Positions 17,218 to 25,574 of a stretch of DNA of 64,000 nucleotides are shown here, piece after piece. Position 1 is the stretch's first letter. Each line of letters opens with the position of its first letter. The stretch lies in the NCBI RefSeq assembly GCF_003946115.1, contig NZ_RHOH01000003.1, positions 228,376-292,375 on the forward strand, given 5' to 3'. A program made the translations under genes and the position numbers. The notes below the pieces were generated by a model, which saw only the letters and a list, made by a program, of their open reading frames with translations, ran no database searches and was not told the origin of the DNA. The DNA comes from Lacticaseibacillus daqingensis. Its GTDB lineage: Bacteria > Bacillota > Bacilli > Lactobacillales > Lactobacillaceae.

Positions 17218-18240
17218 TTAATTGAACTGATAGACGTGCTGCAGCGCCTGGTACACGCCCACTGAGGTGGCGCGGCCAACGCGGCCCGGCAAGTTGACAC
17301 CCCAGCCGACCACGCCATGGCGCAGTTGCGTGTGCAACTCGGGGGCCGTGGCCTGCATGTAGTGCCACAGCGCCTGTTTTTGCGCCAAGGCAGCCGGGGT
17401 CTTGGCCCGCAATAGCAGGATCGAGGAGATGCCGGTGATGATGCTCAGGTAGCTGCGCATGTAACGCGCCAACGCCGGGTCGGTGAAGTCGGTTTGCTGA
17501 TAAAAATCGATCATCGCCCGGTTGACGCGCAGCTGCTGATCGATGCGGCCGATCAGCACGTCCTCGTTGACCGACTGATCCGCACGGCCGATGTAGTAAT
17601 GGTAGAGGTCCAAGTCGAGGTAACGCATCCGCTTGACGTGCGGCAGCGGGTAAAAAACGTACAGGTTGTCTTCGTAGAAGGTGTGGGCGGGCAGCCGCAG
17701 GTGCGCGGCCTTGAGCATCGCGGTGCGGTAGATGACCGCGTGCATCAAGAAGTATTTCCCCGCCGGCAGGTGCACGCTGGTCCAGGTGAAGGCGCGATCC
17801 GTGGGCAGCAGGTGGCGAAACTGCATGGTTTTCTTGTGCGTCGCATTGACCTTGTCGTAGATGAAATTGCAGATCAGCATGTCCAGCCCCGCGGTGTACG
17901 CCGAGTCAGTCAGCTTGGCCATCAGGGCGTGCAGCGCATCCGGTGCCAGCCAGTCATCCGAATCCACGACCTTGAAAAACCGGCCGGTGGCGGCGGCCAA
18001 CCCGGCGTTGATCGCCTGACCATGGCCGCCGTTGACCTGGTGCACGGCCTGCACTTGGTCCGGATAGGCTGCGGCGTACTGGTCCGCGATCGCGCCGGTC
18101 CCATCGCTTGAGCCGTCGTCCACGATGACGACTTCAACCGCAGGACCGCTCACCAGCAGGGCATCGATGCACCGGTTCATATACGCCGCAGAGTTGTAAC
18201 ACGGCACGCACACACTCAGAAGTTTCACGTTTTTGCTCAC
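17218..18240 (-). CDS. Family 2 glycosyltransferase
   Basis: This 340-residue GT-A enzyme has the N-terminal SVCVPCYNSAAYMNRCI start, the first acidic motif VIVDDGSSDGT and the metal-binding VVDSDDW. No membrane segment is obvious, so it probably acts at the inner membrane face on wall or exopolysaccharide precursors. It starts with GTG at 18240 with only a weak purine-rich ribosome site. It is divergent from the UDP-galactopyranose mutase gene 112 bases away, so both may serve one galactofuranose-containing polymer. Confidence 0.9.
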   Translation of the reverse strand: MSKNVKLLSVCVPCYNSAAYMNRCIDALLVSGPAVEVVIVDDGSSDGTGAIADQYAAAYPDQVQAVHQVNGGHGQAINAGLAAATGRFFKVVDSDDWLAPDALHALMAKLTDSAYTAGLDMLICNFIYDKVNATHKKTMQFRHLLPTDRAFTWTSVHLPAGKYFLMHAVIYRTAMLKAAHLRLPAHTFYEDNLYVFYPLPHVKRMRYLDLDLYHYYIGRADQSVNEDVLIGRIDQQLRVNRAMIDFYQQTDFTDPALARYMRSYLSIITGISSILLLRAKTPAALAQKQALWHYMQATAPELHTQLRHGVVGWGVNLPGRVGRATSVGVYQALQHVYQFN

Positions 18241-18352
18241 TTTCTTACTGCCACAACTTGTCTAGGGGTTCTTCTAATAATATTAGAACTTTTGAATATA
18301 AACAAGCGATTAACGTGTAAAATGACTCGTAAAGACCGCAAAGGAGTCCCCC

Positions 18353-19456
18353 ATGACATACGACTACTTAATCGTCGGCGCTGGCCTGTACGGCGCGACC
18401 TTCGCCCAGCAGGCCGCGGCCGCGGGCAAAACCGCGCTGGTGATCGACCGGCGCGCCCACATCGCGGGCAATGCCTACACCGAAGCGGTGGCAGGCATTG
18501 CCGTGCACCGTTACGGCGCACACATTTTTCACACCGATGACGACGCCGTCTGGCAGTACGTCAATCGCTTCGCGCGCTTCAACCGCTTCACCAACGCGCC
18601 GCTGGCCAATTTTCACGGCCAGCTCTTCCACCTGCCCTTCAACATGAACACCTTTCACGCGCTGTGGGGCGTGACGACGCCGGCAGCCGCGCAGGCTAAG
18701 ATCGACGCTCAGCGCCAGACGATGGCTGGCCGTACACCGACGAATTTGGAGGAGCAGGCCATTGCACTGGTCGGCACCGACCTCTACCGGACACTGGTCA
18801 AGGAGTACTCCGAGAAGCAGTGGGGCCGCGACTGCCGCGCTCTGCCGGCCTTCATCATCCGCCGCCTGCCGCTGCGGATGACCTACGACAACAACTACTT
18901 CAATGACCGTCACCAGGGCATCCCCGAAGCCGGCTACACGGCGCTGGTGGCCGCGATGCTGGCCGATGCGCGCATCACGGTGAAGCTGAACTGTGACTTC
19001 CTCGCCGATCGTGCCGCACTGACCGCGCTGGCCAAGCAGGTGATCTACACCGGCCCGATCGACGCGTTTTTTGACTACCAGCTCGGCGCCCTTGAATACC
19101 GCGCGCTGCGTTTCGAAACCACGGTGGTCGACGCCCCCAACGTTCAGGGTAACGCAGTCATCAACTACACTAGCCACGAGGTCCCCTACACCCGGGTCAT
19201 CGAGCACAAGCATTTCACCGGGGTGATCACGCCGCAAAGCGTTCTCACGCGCGAGTATCCCGAAGCGTGGACGCGCGGCAAGGAACCCTTCTACCCCGTC
19301 AACGATGCCGCCAACACGGCGCGCCTGGCCCAGTACCAAGCCCTAGCGCTTGCGCTGCCCCACGTGCACTTCGGCGGGCGGCTGGGCACGTACCGCTACT
19401 ACAACATGGACCAGGTCATCCGCACCGCGCTGGACGACTGGGCGGCCCAAGTCTAA
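18353..19456 (+). CDS. glf: UDP-galactopyranose mutase
   Basis: This 367-residue flavoenzyme converts UDP-galactopyranose to UDP-galactofuranose. The FAD-binding start YDYLIVGAGLYGATFA, the conserved HRYGAHIFHT and the QWG in EKQWGRDCRALP are diagnostic. GTYRYYNMDQVI near the C-terminus is also conserved. The length is normal. AAAGGAG precedes the ATG. It is divergent from a family 2 glycosyltransferase, pointing to surface polysaccharide synthesis. Confidence 0.96.
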   Translation: MTYDYLIVGAGLYGATFAQQAAAAGKTALVIDRRAHIAGNAYTEAVAGIAVHRYGAHIFHTDDDAVWQYVNRFARFNRFTNAPLANFHGQLFHLPFNMNTFHALWGVTTPAAAQAKIDAQRQTMAGRTPTNLEEQAIALVGTDLYRTLVKEYSEKQWGRDCRALPAFIIRRLPLRMTYDNNYFNDRHQGIPEAGYTALVAAMLADARITVKLNCDFLADRAALTALAKQVIYTGPIDAFFDYQLGALEYRALRFETTVVDAPNVQGNAVINYTSHEVPYTRVIEHKHFTGVITPQSVLTREYPEAWTRGKEPFYPVNDAANTARLAQYQALALALPHVHFGGRLGTYRYYNMDQVIRTALDDWAAQV

Positions 19457-19486
19457 ACCAAACGGGCAGTTTTATTCCCACAGCTT

Positions 19487-19533
19487 AACACGCCTCCTCG
19501 CAAACCCGAATGCGGGTTCGTGGGGAGGCGTGT
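19487..19533. terminator. Bidirectional terminator between glf and the gluconokinase gene
   Basis: AACACGCCTCCTCGCAAACCC-type arm at 19487-19507 pairs with 19512-19533 around GAAT, with two mismatches. The genes on each side converge. Confidence 0.75.
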
Positions 19534-19550
19534 TGTGCGTGGCCTCGCGA

Positions 19551-21029
19551 TCAGCCATTCTCTTGTTGAAACGCGCTGAGCGCCGCATTAGTGGCCGTCA
19601 GCGCCGCGGTGGCCTGCTGCCACACCGGCAACAGACGCCGATAAGTCGCGCTGGCGGCCGGCTGGGGCACATACACGCGGCCGGTCGTTGGGGCCGGTGG
19701 CGGGGTCACACCGAGGGTTTGCCAACCGAGCTTGGCGGCGCCCCACGCCGTGCTGGTGCGCCCACCCGGGATCGTCACCGGCTGCCCCAGCGCATCCGCC
19801 AGCACCTGACACCACAGCGGACTGTTGGCAAAGCCGCCATCCGCTAAGACGCGTTGGGCCGGCCCGGCTAGCGCGGTGACTTGCTGGCTCACGCCCACCA
19901 GTGCAAAAACGACCCCTTCCAGCGCCGCACGGATCATGGCGGCGCGGTCGTGTTGTGGCGTCAGCCCGATGAAGCTGCCACGCGCTGCGCCTGACCACAG
20001 CGGGGCCCGCTCCCCATTCAGGTACGGCAAAAACAGCAGGCCGCGCGCCCCCGCCGGCACGCCGGCCGCCAGTGCGGTGAGTTGGTCGTAACTGGCTTCG
20101 GGCATCAGCGTCTGCTGGACCCAGCGCAAGACATTGCCGCCATTATTGATCGGGCCCCCCGTCACCCAGAGCCCAGGGGCCAAGTTGTAGGTAAATAGCG
20201 CCCCGGCCGGGTCAGCGGTCGGGCGCGTGGTGGTTTGCCGCACCGCCCCGGAGGTGCCGATGGTCACCACCAAGTCCCCCGGCTCGGCGCCAACGCCAAC
20301 ATTGCTGAGCAGGCCATCCGAGGCGCCCACGATCAGCGGCACCGATGCGGCGACCCCCAAGGCCGCCGCGCCTTGGAACGTCAAGGCAAGCGTGGTGGTA
20401 GGCGCCACCAAACGCGGCAACTGCGCCGCGGTGACCCCCGCCAGGCGCAGGGCCTGGGGATCCCAGCGCCGCTGATGCCGGTCAAACAGCCCGGTGGCGT
20501 TGGCCAGCGCCTCATCTACCACCAACTGGCCGGTCAAGCGGGCCATGAGATACGCCTTGATGCCCACCACTTTGGCGGCGCGCGCCATCAGTGCCGGTTG
20601 CGCCTGCTGCAAGTGCATCAGCTTCGCCAGTGGCGTCATCGCCTGAAGCGGGACTCCCAGGCGTTCAAACAGCGTCGCCCGCGCTGGGTGCGCCTGCAAA
20701 GCCGCCGCCGCCGCTTGCGCGCGGTTGTCGGCCCAGGTGAGCACGTGGGTCAGCGGTTGACCGCTTGCGTCAAGAAGCAACAGACTGTGCATGGCGGCCG
20801 AAAAACTCAGCCCCGCCACAGCGTTCGGTGGCAGGCTGGCCACCACTGCCCGCACTCCAGCGCCCACCGCCGCTTCCAGGCGCGCCGGGTCCTGTTCGGC
20901 CATCCCCGGGGCGGTTTGAATCAGCGGATAGGCCTCGTTGGCGCTGGCGACCAGGCGGCCGACCGCGTCAAAGGCGGCCACCTTGGTGCTTGTTGTCCCG
21001 ATGTCCACGCCGATCATGTATTGTGTCAC
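19551..21029 (-). CDS. gntK: FGGY-family carbohydrate kinase, probably gluconokinase
   Basis: This 492-residue kinase has the FGGY N-terminal phosphate motif GVDIGTTSTKVAAFD, the TWADNRA substrate segment, the adenosine motif VTIGTSGAVR and LADGGFANSPLWCQVLAD. These match gluconate kinases of lactobacilli, although other pentonates or alditols are possible. It starts with GTG at 21029 with GGAGGG upstream, and not at the ATG four codons later, which is too far from that site. No gluconate permease lies nearby. Confidence 0.85.
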   Translation of the reverse strand: MTQYMIGVDIGTTSTKVAAFDAVGRLVASANEAYPLIQTAPGMAEQDPARLEAAVGAGVRAVVASLPPNAVAGLSFSAAMHSLLLLDASGQPLTHVLTWADNRAQAAAAALQAHPARATLFERLGVPLQAMTPLAKLMHLQQAQPALMARAAKVVGIKAYLMARLTGQLVVDEALANATGLFDRHQRRWDPQALRLAGVTAAQLPRLVAPTTTLALTFQGAAALGVAASVPLIVGASDGLLSNVGVGAEPGDLVVTIGTSGAVRQTTTRPTADPAGALFTYNLAPGLWVTGGPINNGGNVLRWVQQTLMPEASYDQLTALAAGVPAGARGLLFLPYLNGERAPLWSGAARGSFIGLTPQHDRAAMIRAALEGVVFALVGVSQQVTALAGPAQRVLADGGFANSPLWCQVLADALGQPVTIPGGRTSTAWGAAKLGWQTLGVTPPPAPTTGRVYVPQPAASATYRRLLPVWQQATAALTATNAALSAFQQENG

Positions 21030-21101
21030 GCGCTCGCCCTCCGTTGGTCGTTCTGCGTTTTAGTATCACGCAGCCATCCCGTGCACGCAACCCCTTAAAA
21101 C

Positions 21102-21130
21102 TTGCCAAGTGGCGCATTCCCCGCTACGCT
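21102..21130 (+). promoter_or_regulatory. Promoter of the branched-chain aminotransferase gene
   Basis: TTGCCA (21102-21107) and TACGCT (21125-21130) are 17 bases apart, 31 bases before the start. Confidence 0.5.
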
Positions 21131-21161
21131 TAGCAGTATCTCAAGAACTGGAGGAATCACG

Positions 21162-22184
21162 ATGACCGTTGATCTGAACTGGGCCGAACTCGGCTTCGAC
21201 TACATGAACCTGCCGTATCGCTACGAAAGCCACTGGCAAAACGGGGCCTGGGACGCGGGCCAACTGGTGAGCGGCAACACTATCACCATCAGTGTCGCCA
21301 GCCCCGCCTTGCACTACGGGCAGCAAGCGTTCGAGGGCCTCAAGGCGTACCGCACCAAGAGCGGCGCGATCCAGCTCTTTCGCCCGGATCAAAACGCGAA
21401 GCGGCTGGCCAACTCAGCTGCGCGCCTGCTGATGCCGGCCGTGCCGGAAGATCAGTTCATCGCGGCGGTGCAGCAGGTCGTCCGCGCCAACCAGGATTAC
21501 GTGCCCCCGTACGGCACCGGGGCGACGCTGTACCTGCGCCCCCTGCTGATCGGCATCGGCGACAACATTGGTGTTGCCCCCGCCAAGGAATACCTGTTCA
21601 CCATTTTTGCCATGCCCGTGGGCGCCTACTTCAAGGGCGGCATGGTGCCGACGCGCTTCGTGGTGGCCGACCACTTCGACCGCGCCGCGCACTTCGGCAC
21701 CGGCCAAAGCAAGGTCGGTGGCAACTACGCGGCCAGCCTGCAGGCCGGGCAGCAGGCCCACGCGCAGGGCTACGGGGATGCGATCTACCTCGATCCGCTG
21801 GAACACCGCTACATCGAAGAGGTCGGCTCCGCAAACTTTTTTGCGATCACCCAGGATCAGAAGCGCTTCGTGACACCGAGCTCGCCGTCGATTTTGCCCA
21901 GCATCACCAAGTATTCCCTGCTTCAGCTGGCGCACGACCGACTCGGTTTGGCAGCGCAGGAGACGCGCGTACCGATCGATGCGCTGAGCGACTTCAGTGA
22001 GGCCGGCGCGTGTGGCACGGCCGCGGTCATCACCCCGATTGCCAGCATCACCAACGGCACGCACACCCACACCTTCAACCACGGCGCAACCGGCCCCATC
22101 ACAACACAGCTGTACGCCGAGCTGACCGGGATCCAATTCGGTGACCGCCCGGCCCCAGCCGGCTGGCTCGTACCCGTTGATTAG
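21162..22184 (+). CDS. ilvE: Branched-chain amino acid aminotransferase
   Basis: This 340-residue fold-type IV PLP enzyme exchanges amino groups between branched-chain amino acids and 2-oxoglutarate. The PLP lysine is Lys184 in GQSKVGGNYAAS, and the ALHYGQQAFEGLKAY motif near residue 50 and FFAITQD are typical. The ATG at 21162 follows GGAGG. In lactobacilli this enzyme mainly starts amino acid breakdown to flavour acids or balances pools. The brnQ gene about 5 kb away serves the same amino acids. Confidence 0.95.
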   Translation: MTVDLNWAELGFDYMNLPYRYESHWQNGAWDAGQLVSGNTITISVASPALHYGQQAFEGLKAYRTKSGAIQLFRPDQNAKRLANSAARLLMPAVPEDQFIAAVQQVVRANQDYVPPYGTGATLYLRPLLIGIGDNIGVAPAKEYLFTIFAMPVGAYFKGGMVPTRFVVADHFDRAAHFGTGQSKVGGNYAASLQAGQQAHAQGYGDAIYLDPLEHRYIEEVGSANFFAITQDQKRFVTPSSPSILPSITKYSLLQLAHDRLGLAAQETRVPIDALSDFSEAGACGTAAVITPIASITNGTHTHTFNHGATGPITTQLYAELTGIQFGDRPAPAGWLVPVD

Positions 22185-22310
22185 GATAGCTGCCACCGCA
22201 ATAATGGATAGATTAAGATAGCCTGGAAGCGATTGTACGGCATCGGCATCTGTGCAATAATTCACTTGTACGCATCGTGCGCAAAGATTTCTGGCAAAGG
22301 GGAGCAACTC

Positions 22311-22919
22311 ATGAAACATTACATTGGCATTGCAGGCACCAACTCGCGTCACTCCACGAATCGTCAGCTGTTGCAGTACATCCGGCAACACTTCGAAGAC
22401 CTCGCCACCGTTGAGCTGGTCGAACTCGACGACCTGCCGCTGTTTTACAAAACCACTGACCGCAGTGTGCCAGCGGAGGCCACCGCGCTGGCGGCCAAGA
22501 TCGAGGCCGCGGATGGCGTGATCATCGCCACCCCGGAATACGACCACGCCACGCCTGCCGTGCTGAGCTCCGCGTTGGCCTGGCTGTCCTATCATATCCA
22601 CCCATTTGCGGGTAAACCGGTGCTGATCACCGGCGCCTCTTACGGCGCGCTCGGCACCTCGCGGGCGCAGGCCCAGCTGCGCCAGATCCTGGAATCCCCG
22701 GAGCTTGACGCGCGCATCATGCCAAGCGCCGAGTTCATGGTCGGCCACTCCCTGCAAGCGTTCGATGAACAGGGGAACCTGGAAGACTCGACGCTCACCA
22801 AGCAGCTAGACGGCCTGATGCGCGACTTTGGCATCTTCGTTGACCTGAACGCACAACTGACGAATTCACTTGCGGCGGCCAAGCCGGAATGGCACGAAAC
22901 CGCAGAGACGGAGGCATAA
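22311..22919 (+). CDS. NAD(P)H-dependent FMN reductase family flavoprotein
   Basis: This 202-residue protein has the flavodoxin-like FMN reductase fold, with the N-terminal IAGTNSRHSTNRQLLQYI phosphate loop and IIATPEYDHATPAVL, the conserved flavin-contact motif. It uses NAD(P)H to reduce quinones, azo compounds or another small acceptor. The ATG at 22311 follows AAGGGGAG. It is one base away from a larger relative (22921), and the two are similar along the shared length, so they look like a duplication in one operon. Confidence 0.9.
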   Translation: MKHYIGIAGTNSRHSTNRQLLQYIRQHFEDLATVELVELDDLPLFYKTTDRSVPAEATALAAKIEAADGVIIATPEYDHATPAVLSSALAWLSYHIHPFAGKPVLITGASYGALGTSRAQAQLRQILESPELDARIMPSAEFMVGHSLQAFDEQGNLEDSTLTKQLDGLMRDFGIFVDLNAQLTNSLAAAKPEWHETAETEA

Positions 22920-22920
22920 C

Positions 22921-24240
22921 ATGAAATTAGTCGCAATCGCCGGCTCCATTGCCGATGAATCATACAACCGCAAGCTGGTCACCTACATTGCCAGCCACTT
23001 TGCCCAACTGGCCGACATCGAGATCCTGAGCATCAATGATGTGCCGATGTTCAGCCAAGACGACGACCAAACGGACAGCGCCCCGATCCAGTACCTGACG
23101 CACAAGATCGAGGCCGCAGACGGCGTCATCCTCGCCACCCCGGAGCACAACCACACGCTGGCGCCGGTGCTCAAAAACGTGATCGAGTGGCTGTCCTTTA
23201 ACGTGCACCCGTTCACCAACAAGCCCGTTTTGATCGTCGGAGCGTCCTACTACACCCAGGGCTCCTCGCGCGCCCAGCTCGCCTTACGCCAGGTGCTGGA
23301 AGCGCCGGGGGTCGGCGCGTTGGTGATGCCTAGCGATGAATTCCTGCTCGCCGATGTCCGCACCGCCTTTGACGACCACGGGAACCTCAAGGACGAACGC
23401 ACCGTCAAGTTCCTTGGCAGCGTGATGGCCAAGTTCGTCAAGTGGGTCACCGTGCTCGCCTCGATGCAGGAGAAAACGCACACCGAACCGTGGCGGCAGG
23501 AAGACCTGAATGCGGGCAACCCCACCGACACCACCGTCAAGGATGTGGCGATGGGCGCCGATGACTGGGTGGAGCAAGCTGCCGAGAAAACCAGCGCCGC
23601 CAGCGGCCATGATTACGTCAAGCTGGACCGCGGCCTGCTCACTGTTGATCAGCTGAACTGGTTCTTGAACACCTTCCCGATGGAGGCCACGTTCATGGAT
23701 GACAACAACCAGTTCATCTACTACAACCACTTCCTCGACCACGATGACATGCTCGCGCCGCGCTATCCAAAAAACGTCGGCAACCCGGCCGCCAACTGCC
23801 ACCCTGAACGCGCCCGCGACCACGTCAAGCAGGTCATTTGGATGCTGCGCAGTGGCCAAACCGACCGCTTCTCAATGCCTGTGCCGGGCAACAAGGTCAA
23901 CGCCAAGTGGATCATGCACTATTACCAGGCCATGCACGACGCCGATGGCAACTACCGCGGCGTGAACGAATGGGTACTGGACACCTGGCCGATCGTGGCC
24001 GACTACCTCAAGCGCACTGGTCAAACACTGGTGGCTACGCCAGATGCGAAGGCCGACGCCACCACTGGCGCGTCCGATGCTGGCGCCGCGCCGGCCCCGC
24101 TGACTGCGCCAACCACGCCAGCAACCCCGGATGCGACCACCGGTGCCTCCGAAGCTAAGGCCGCCACGCCGCTCGTCCCACCGGTCGCGCCTGCTGCGCC
24201 GGCCGCCCCGGACGCAAGCACTGGCGCGTCCGAACACTAA
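22921..24240 (+). CDS. FMN reductase fused to a PAS-like domain and a Pro/Ala-rich tail
   Basis: This 439-residue protein starts with an FMN reductase domain (residues 1-190; IAGSIADESYNRKLVTYI and ILATPEHNHTLAPVL). Residues about 225-375 form a second domain with FPMEATFMDDNNQFIYYN and WIMHYYQAMHDADGNYRGV, which looks like a PAS/DUF438-type sensor fold. A low-complexity tail (about 380-439) repeats units of the type PDA-T-TGAS. The ATG lies just after the stop of the first reductase, with GGAGG overlapping it. The PAS part may bind haem, flavin or an electron acceptor. Function is unknown. Confidence 0.8.
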   Translation: MKLVAIAGSIADESYNRKLVTYIASHFAQLADIEILSINDVPMFSQDDDQTDSAPIQYLTHKIEAADGVILATPEHNHTLAPVLKNVIEWLSFNVHPFTNKPVLIVGASYYTQGSSRAQLALRQVLEAPGVGALVMPSDEFLLADVRTAFDDHGNLKDERTVKFLGSVMAKFVKWVTVLASMQEKTHTEPWRQEDLNAGNPTDTTVKDVAMGADDWVEQAAEKTSAASGHDYVKLDRGLLTVDQLNWFLNTFPMEATFMDDNNQFIYYNHFLDHDDMLAPRYPKNVGNPAANCHPERARDHVKQVIWMLRSGQTDRFSMPVPGNKVNAKWIMHYYQAMHDADGNYRGVNEWVLDTWPIVADYLKRTGQTLVATPDAKADATTGASDAGAAPAPLTAPTTPATPDATTGASEAKAATPLVPPVAPAAPAAPDASTGASEH

Positions 24241-24252
24241 GATGAACCGTGA

Positions 24253-24275
24253 AGCCCGCCCCGGCGGGCTTTTGT
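24253..24275 (+). terminator. Terminator of the flavin reductase operon
   Basis: AGCCCGCC (24253-24260) pairs with GGCGGGCT (24263-24270), followed by a short T run. Confidence 0.75.
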
Positions 24276-24344
24276 GTTGCGACGGTTTGACACCGCCCAC
24301 GTCCCCGTGCTAAAACAGGGGCATTAACGCCAAGGAAGGTTCTC

Positions 24345-25217
24345 ATGTTCACACTCACCGAAGAAGTCGTCCGGGCCGCGTTGGCCCACCAGATCAGCCG
24401 CACTCAGCACGACCTCAACGCCTTAACGCTGGCGCTAAGCCGGACCGGCGACAGCGCCTTGCTCCAGCTCAAGGGCACGCTGCTCAAAACCTACGTCAGC
24501 CAGATCACCGGCCGCCCCACCCACGTCACCCTGCCGGATTACCGCCAGCCCGACGCCACGGTGACCATCGCGCTCGACCCCGCGCTGTCCGTCATGGCCA
24601 ACGCGGAGGTCTACTTCCGCCGCTACCGCAAAGCCAAGCGCGGCCAGGCCACCGTGCAGGCGCGCCAAGCCAGCGCCGCGGCCAAGCTACGCCAATTGCA
24701 AGCCCAGCTGGCGCAGTTGGCCACGGCCGATCCCGCGCAGGTACAGGCGCTGGGTGCGCAGTTGCGCCAAAGCGGCGCGCTCAAGACGCAGATCCTGCAC
24801 TCAAGCAAGCCGGAACCGCCGGCGCACCCGCGCCGCTTTTACACCACTGACCACCAGCTGGTCGAGGTGGGGAAAAACGCGCGCCAAAACGATACCCTGA
24901 CGCTGACCGCCCCCAAGGCGGACACCTGGATGCACGTCAGCGAGATGCCGGGCTCGCATGTGGTCCTGCATGCCGCCGCCCCCAGCCCCCAGGCGCTACG
25001 GGAAGCCGCTAGCCTGGCCGCCTACTTCAGCAAGGGCCGCGGTGACCGCCCCGTTGCCGTGGACGTGCTGAAGGTCAGCCAGCTACAAAAGCCGCGCGGG
25101 GCCAAGCCCGGCCTCGTCACCTTCAGCGGCAAGGCGCGCAGCCTGACCGTGACCCCAGACGCCGCCTTGGTGCAACGGCTGGCCGCACCGGGGGAAGTCG
25201 CCGATCTTCAGTTCTAG
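24345..25217 (+). CDS. NFACT-R domain protein lacking the NFACT-N half
   Basis: This 290-residue protein has an Arg/Gln/Ala-rich coiled coil around residues 85-145 and a C-terminal NFACT-R (DUF814) domain from about residue 160. The family motif MHVSEMPGSHVVL and the KPRGAKPGLVTF stretch are present. Full NFACT proteins (RqcH, fibronectin-binding FbpA) are about 560 residues and carry a 220-residue N-terminal domain missing here. It may be a specialised ribosome-quality-control factor or a degraded copy. It begins with ATG after GGAAGG and ends before a strong terminator. Confidence 0.8.
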   Translation: MFTLTEEVVRAALAHQISRTQHDLNALTLALSRTGDSALLQLKGTLLKTYVSQITGRPTHVTLPDYRQPDATVTIALDPALSVMANAEVYFRRYRKAKRGQATVQARQASAAAKLRQLQAQLAQLATADPAQVQALGAQLRQSGALKTQILHSSKPEPPAHPRRFYTTDHQLVEVGKNARQNDTLTLTAPKADTWMHVSEMPGSHVVLHAAAPSPQALREAASLAAYFSKGRGDRPVAVDVLKVSQLQKPRGAKPGLVTFSGKARSLTVTPDAALVQRLAAPGEVADLQF

Positions 25218-25220
25218 CGG

Positions 25221-25266
25221 CGCACCAAAAAACCTGACCGCGGTTGCGGTCAGGTTTTTTGGTGCG
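25221..25266. terminator. Terminator after the NFACT-R gene
   Basis: A 20-bp perfect stem (25222-25241 with 25246-25265) contains six T in its 3' arm, so it works in both directions. Confidence 0.85.
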
Positions 25267-25361
25267 CTAGGTGTGTTTTAAAATATCTGCGTAACACGTA
25301 TTTCAATACTTGTTGGTTCGCAAACGTAATCTTTTTAGCGAATGTCTGAGTTGTTCATAAT

Positions 25362-25557
25362 CGGAGGACGGAGGTTCAGCCAGTGACACTGGAAGCGGAG
25401 GCGGACGGCGAGCCAGCGTGAAATTGCTGTTAGCTGGCGATCTTTGCCGGCTTACAGCAAGGGCGGGTCTGGAAACCGCACTTTGGCTCCAGAGAGCCCC
25501 ACGCGTTCCGCCGCCACCCGCCGGAGCTGGAAGTGTCGCTGGCTGGACCGGAGTCCG
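25362..25557. ncRNA. Candidate structured RNA or folded intergenic repeat
   Basis: The ends pair over a long helix. CAGCCAGTGACACT (25377-25390) matches AGTGTCGCTGGCTG (25532-25545) except for one wobble, and CGGA (25362-25365) with GGTT (25373-25376) extend it. Inside are smaller stems: GGCGGA (25400-25405) with TCCGCC (25507-25512), and GCCAGC (25411-25416) with GCTGGC (25433-25438). No believable protein is encoded on either strand. It lies between two minus/plus convergent transcripts. It could be an independent RNA or a mobile intergenic repeat seen elsewhere in lactobacilli. The transcribed strand is not known. Confidence 0.4.
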
Positions 25558-25574
25558 GCATTTAAAGCAAACGG

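Noticed and set aside
18368..19339. Minus-strand frame of 323 codons opposite glf
   Set aside because: Shadow of the UDP-galactopyranose mutase gene in GC-rich DNA; no recognisable domain.
21414..22757. Minus-strand frame of 447 codons opposite the aminotransferase and reductase genes
   Set aside because: It spans two real genes and their gap and has no family likeness, so it is a GC-driven artefact.
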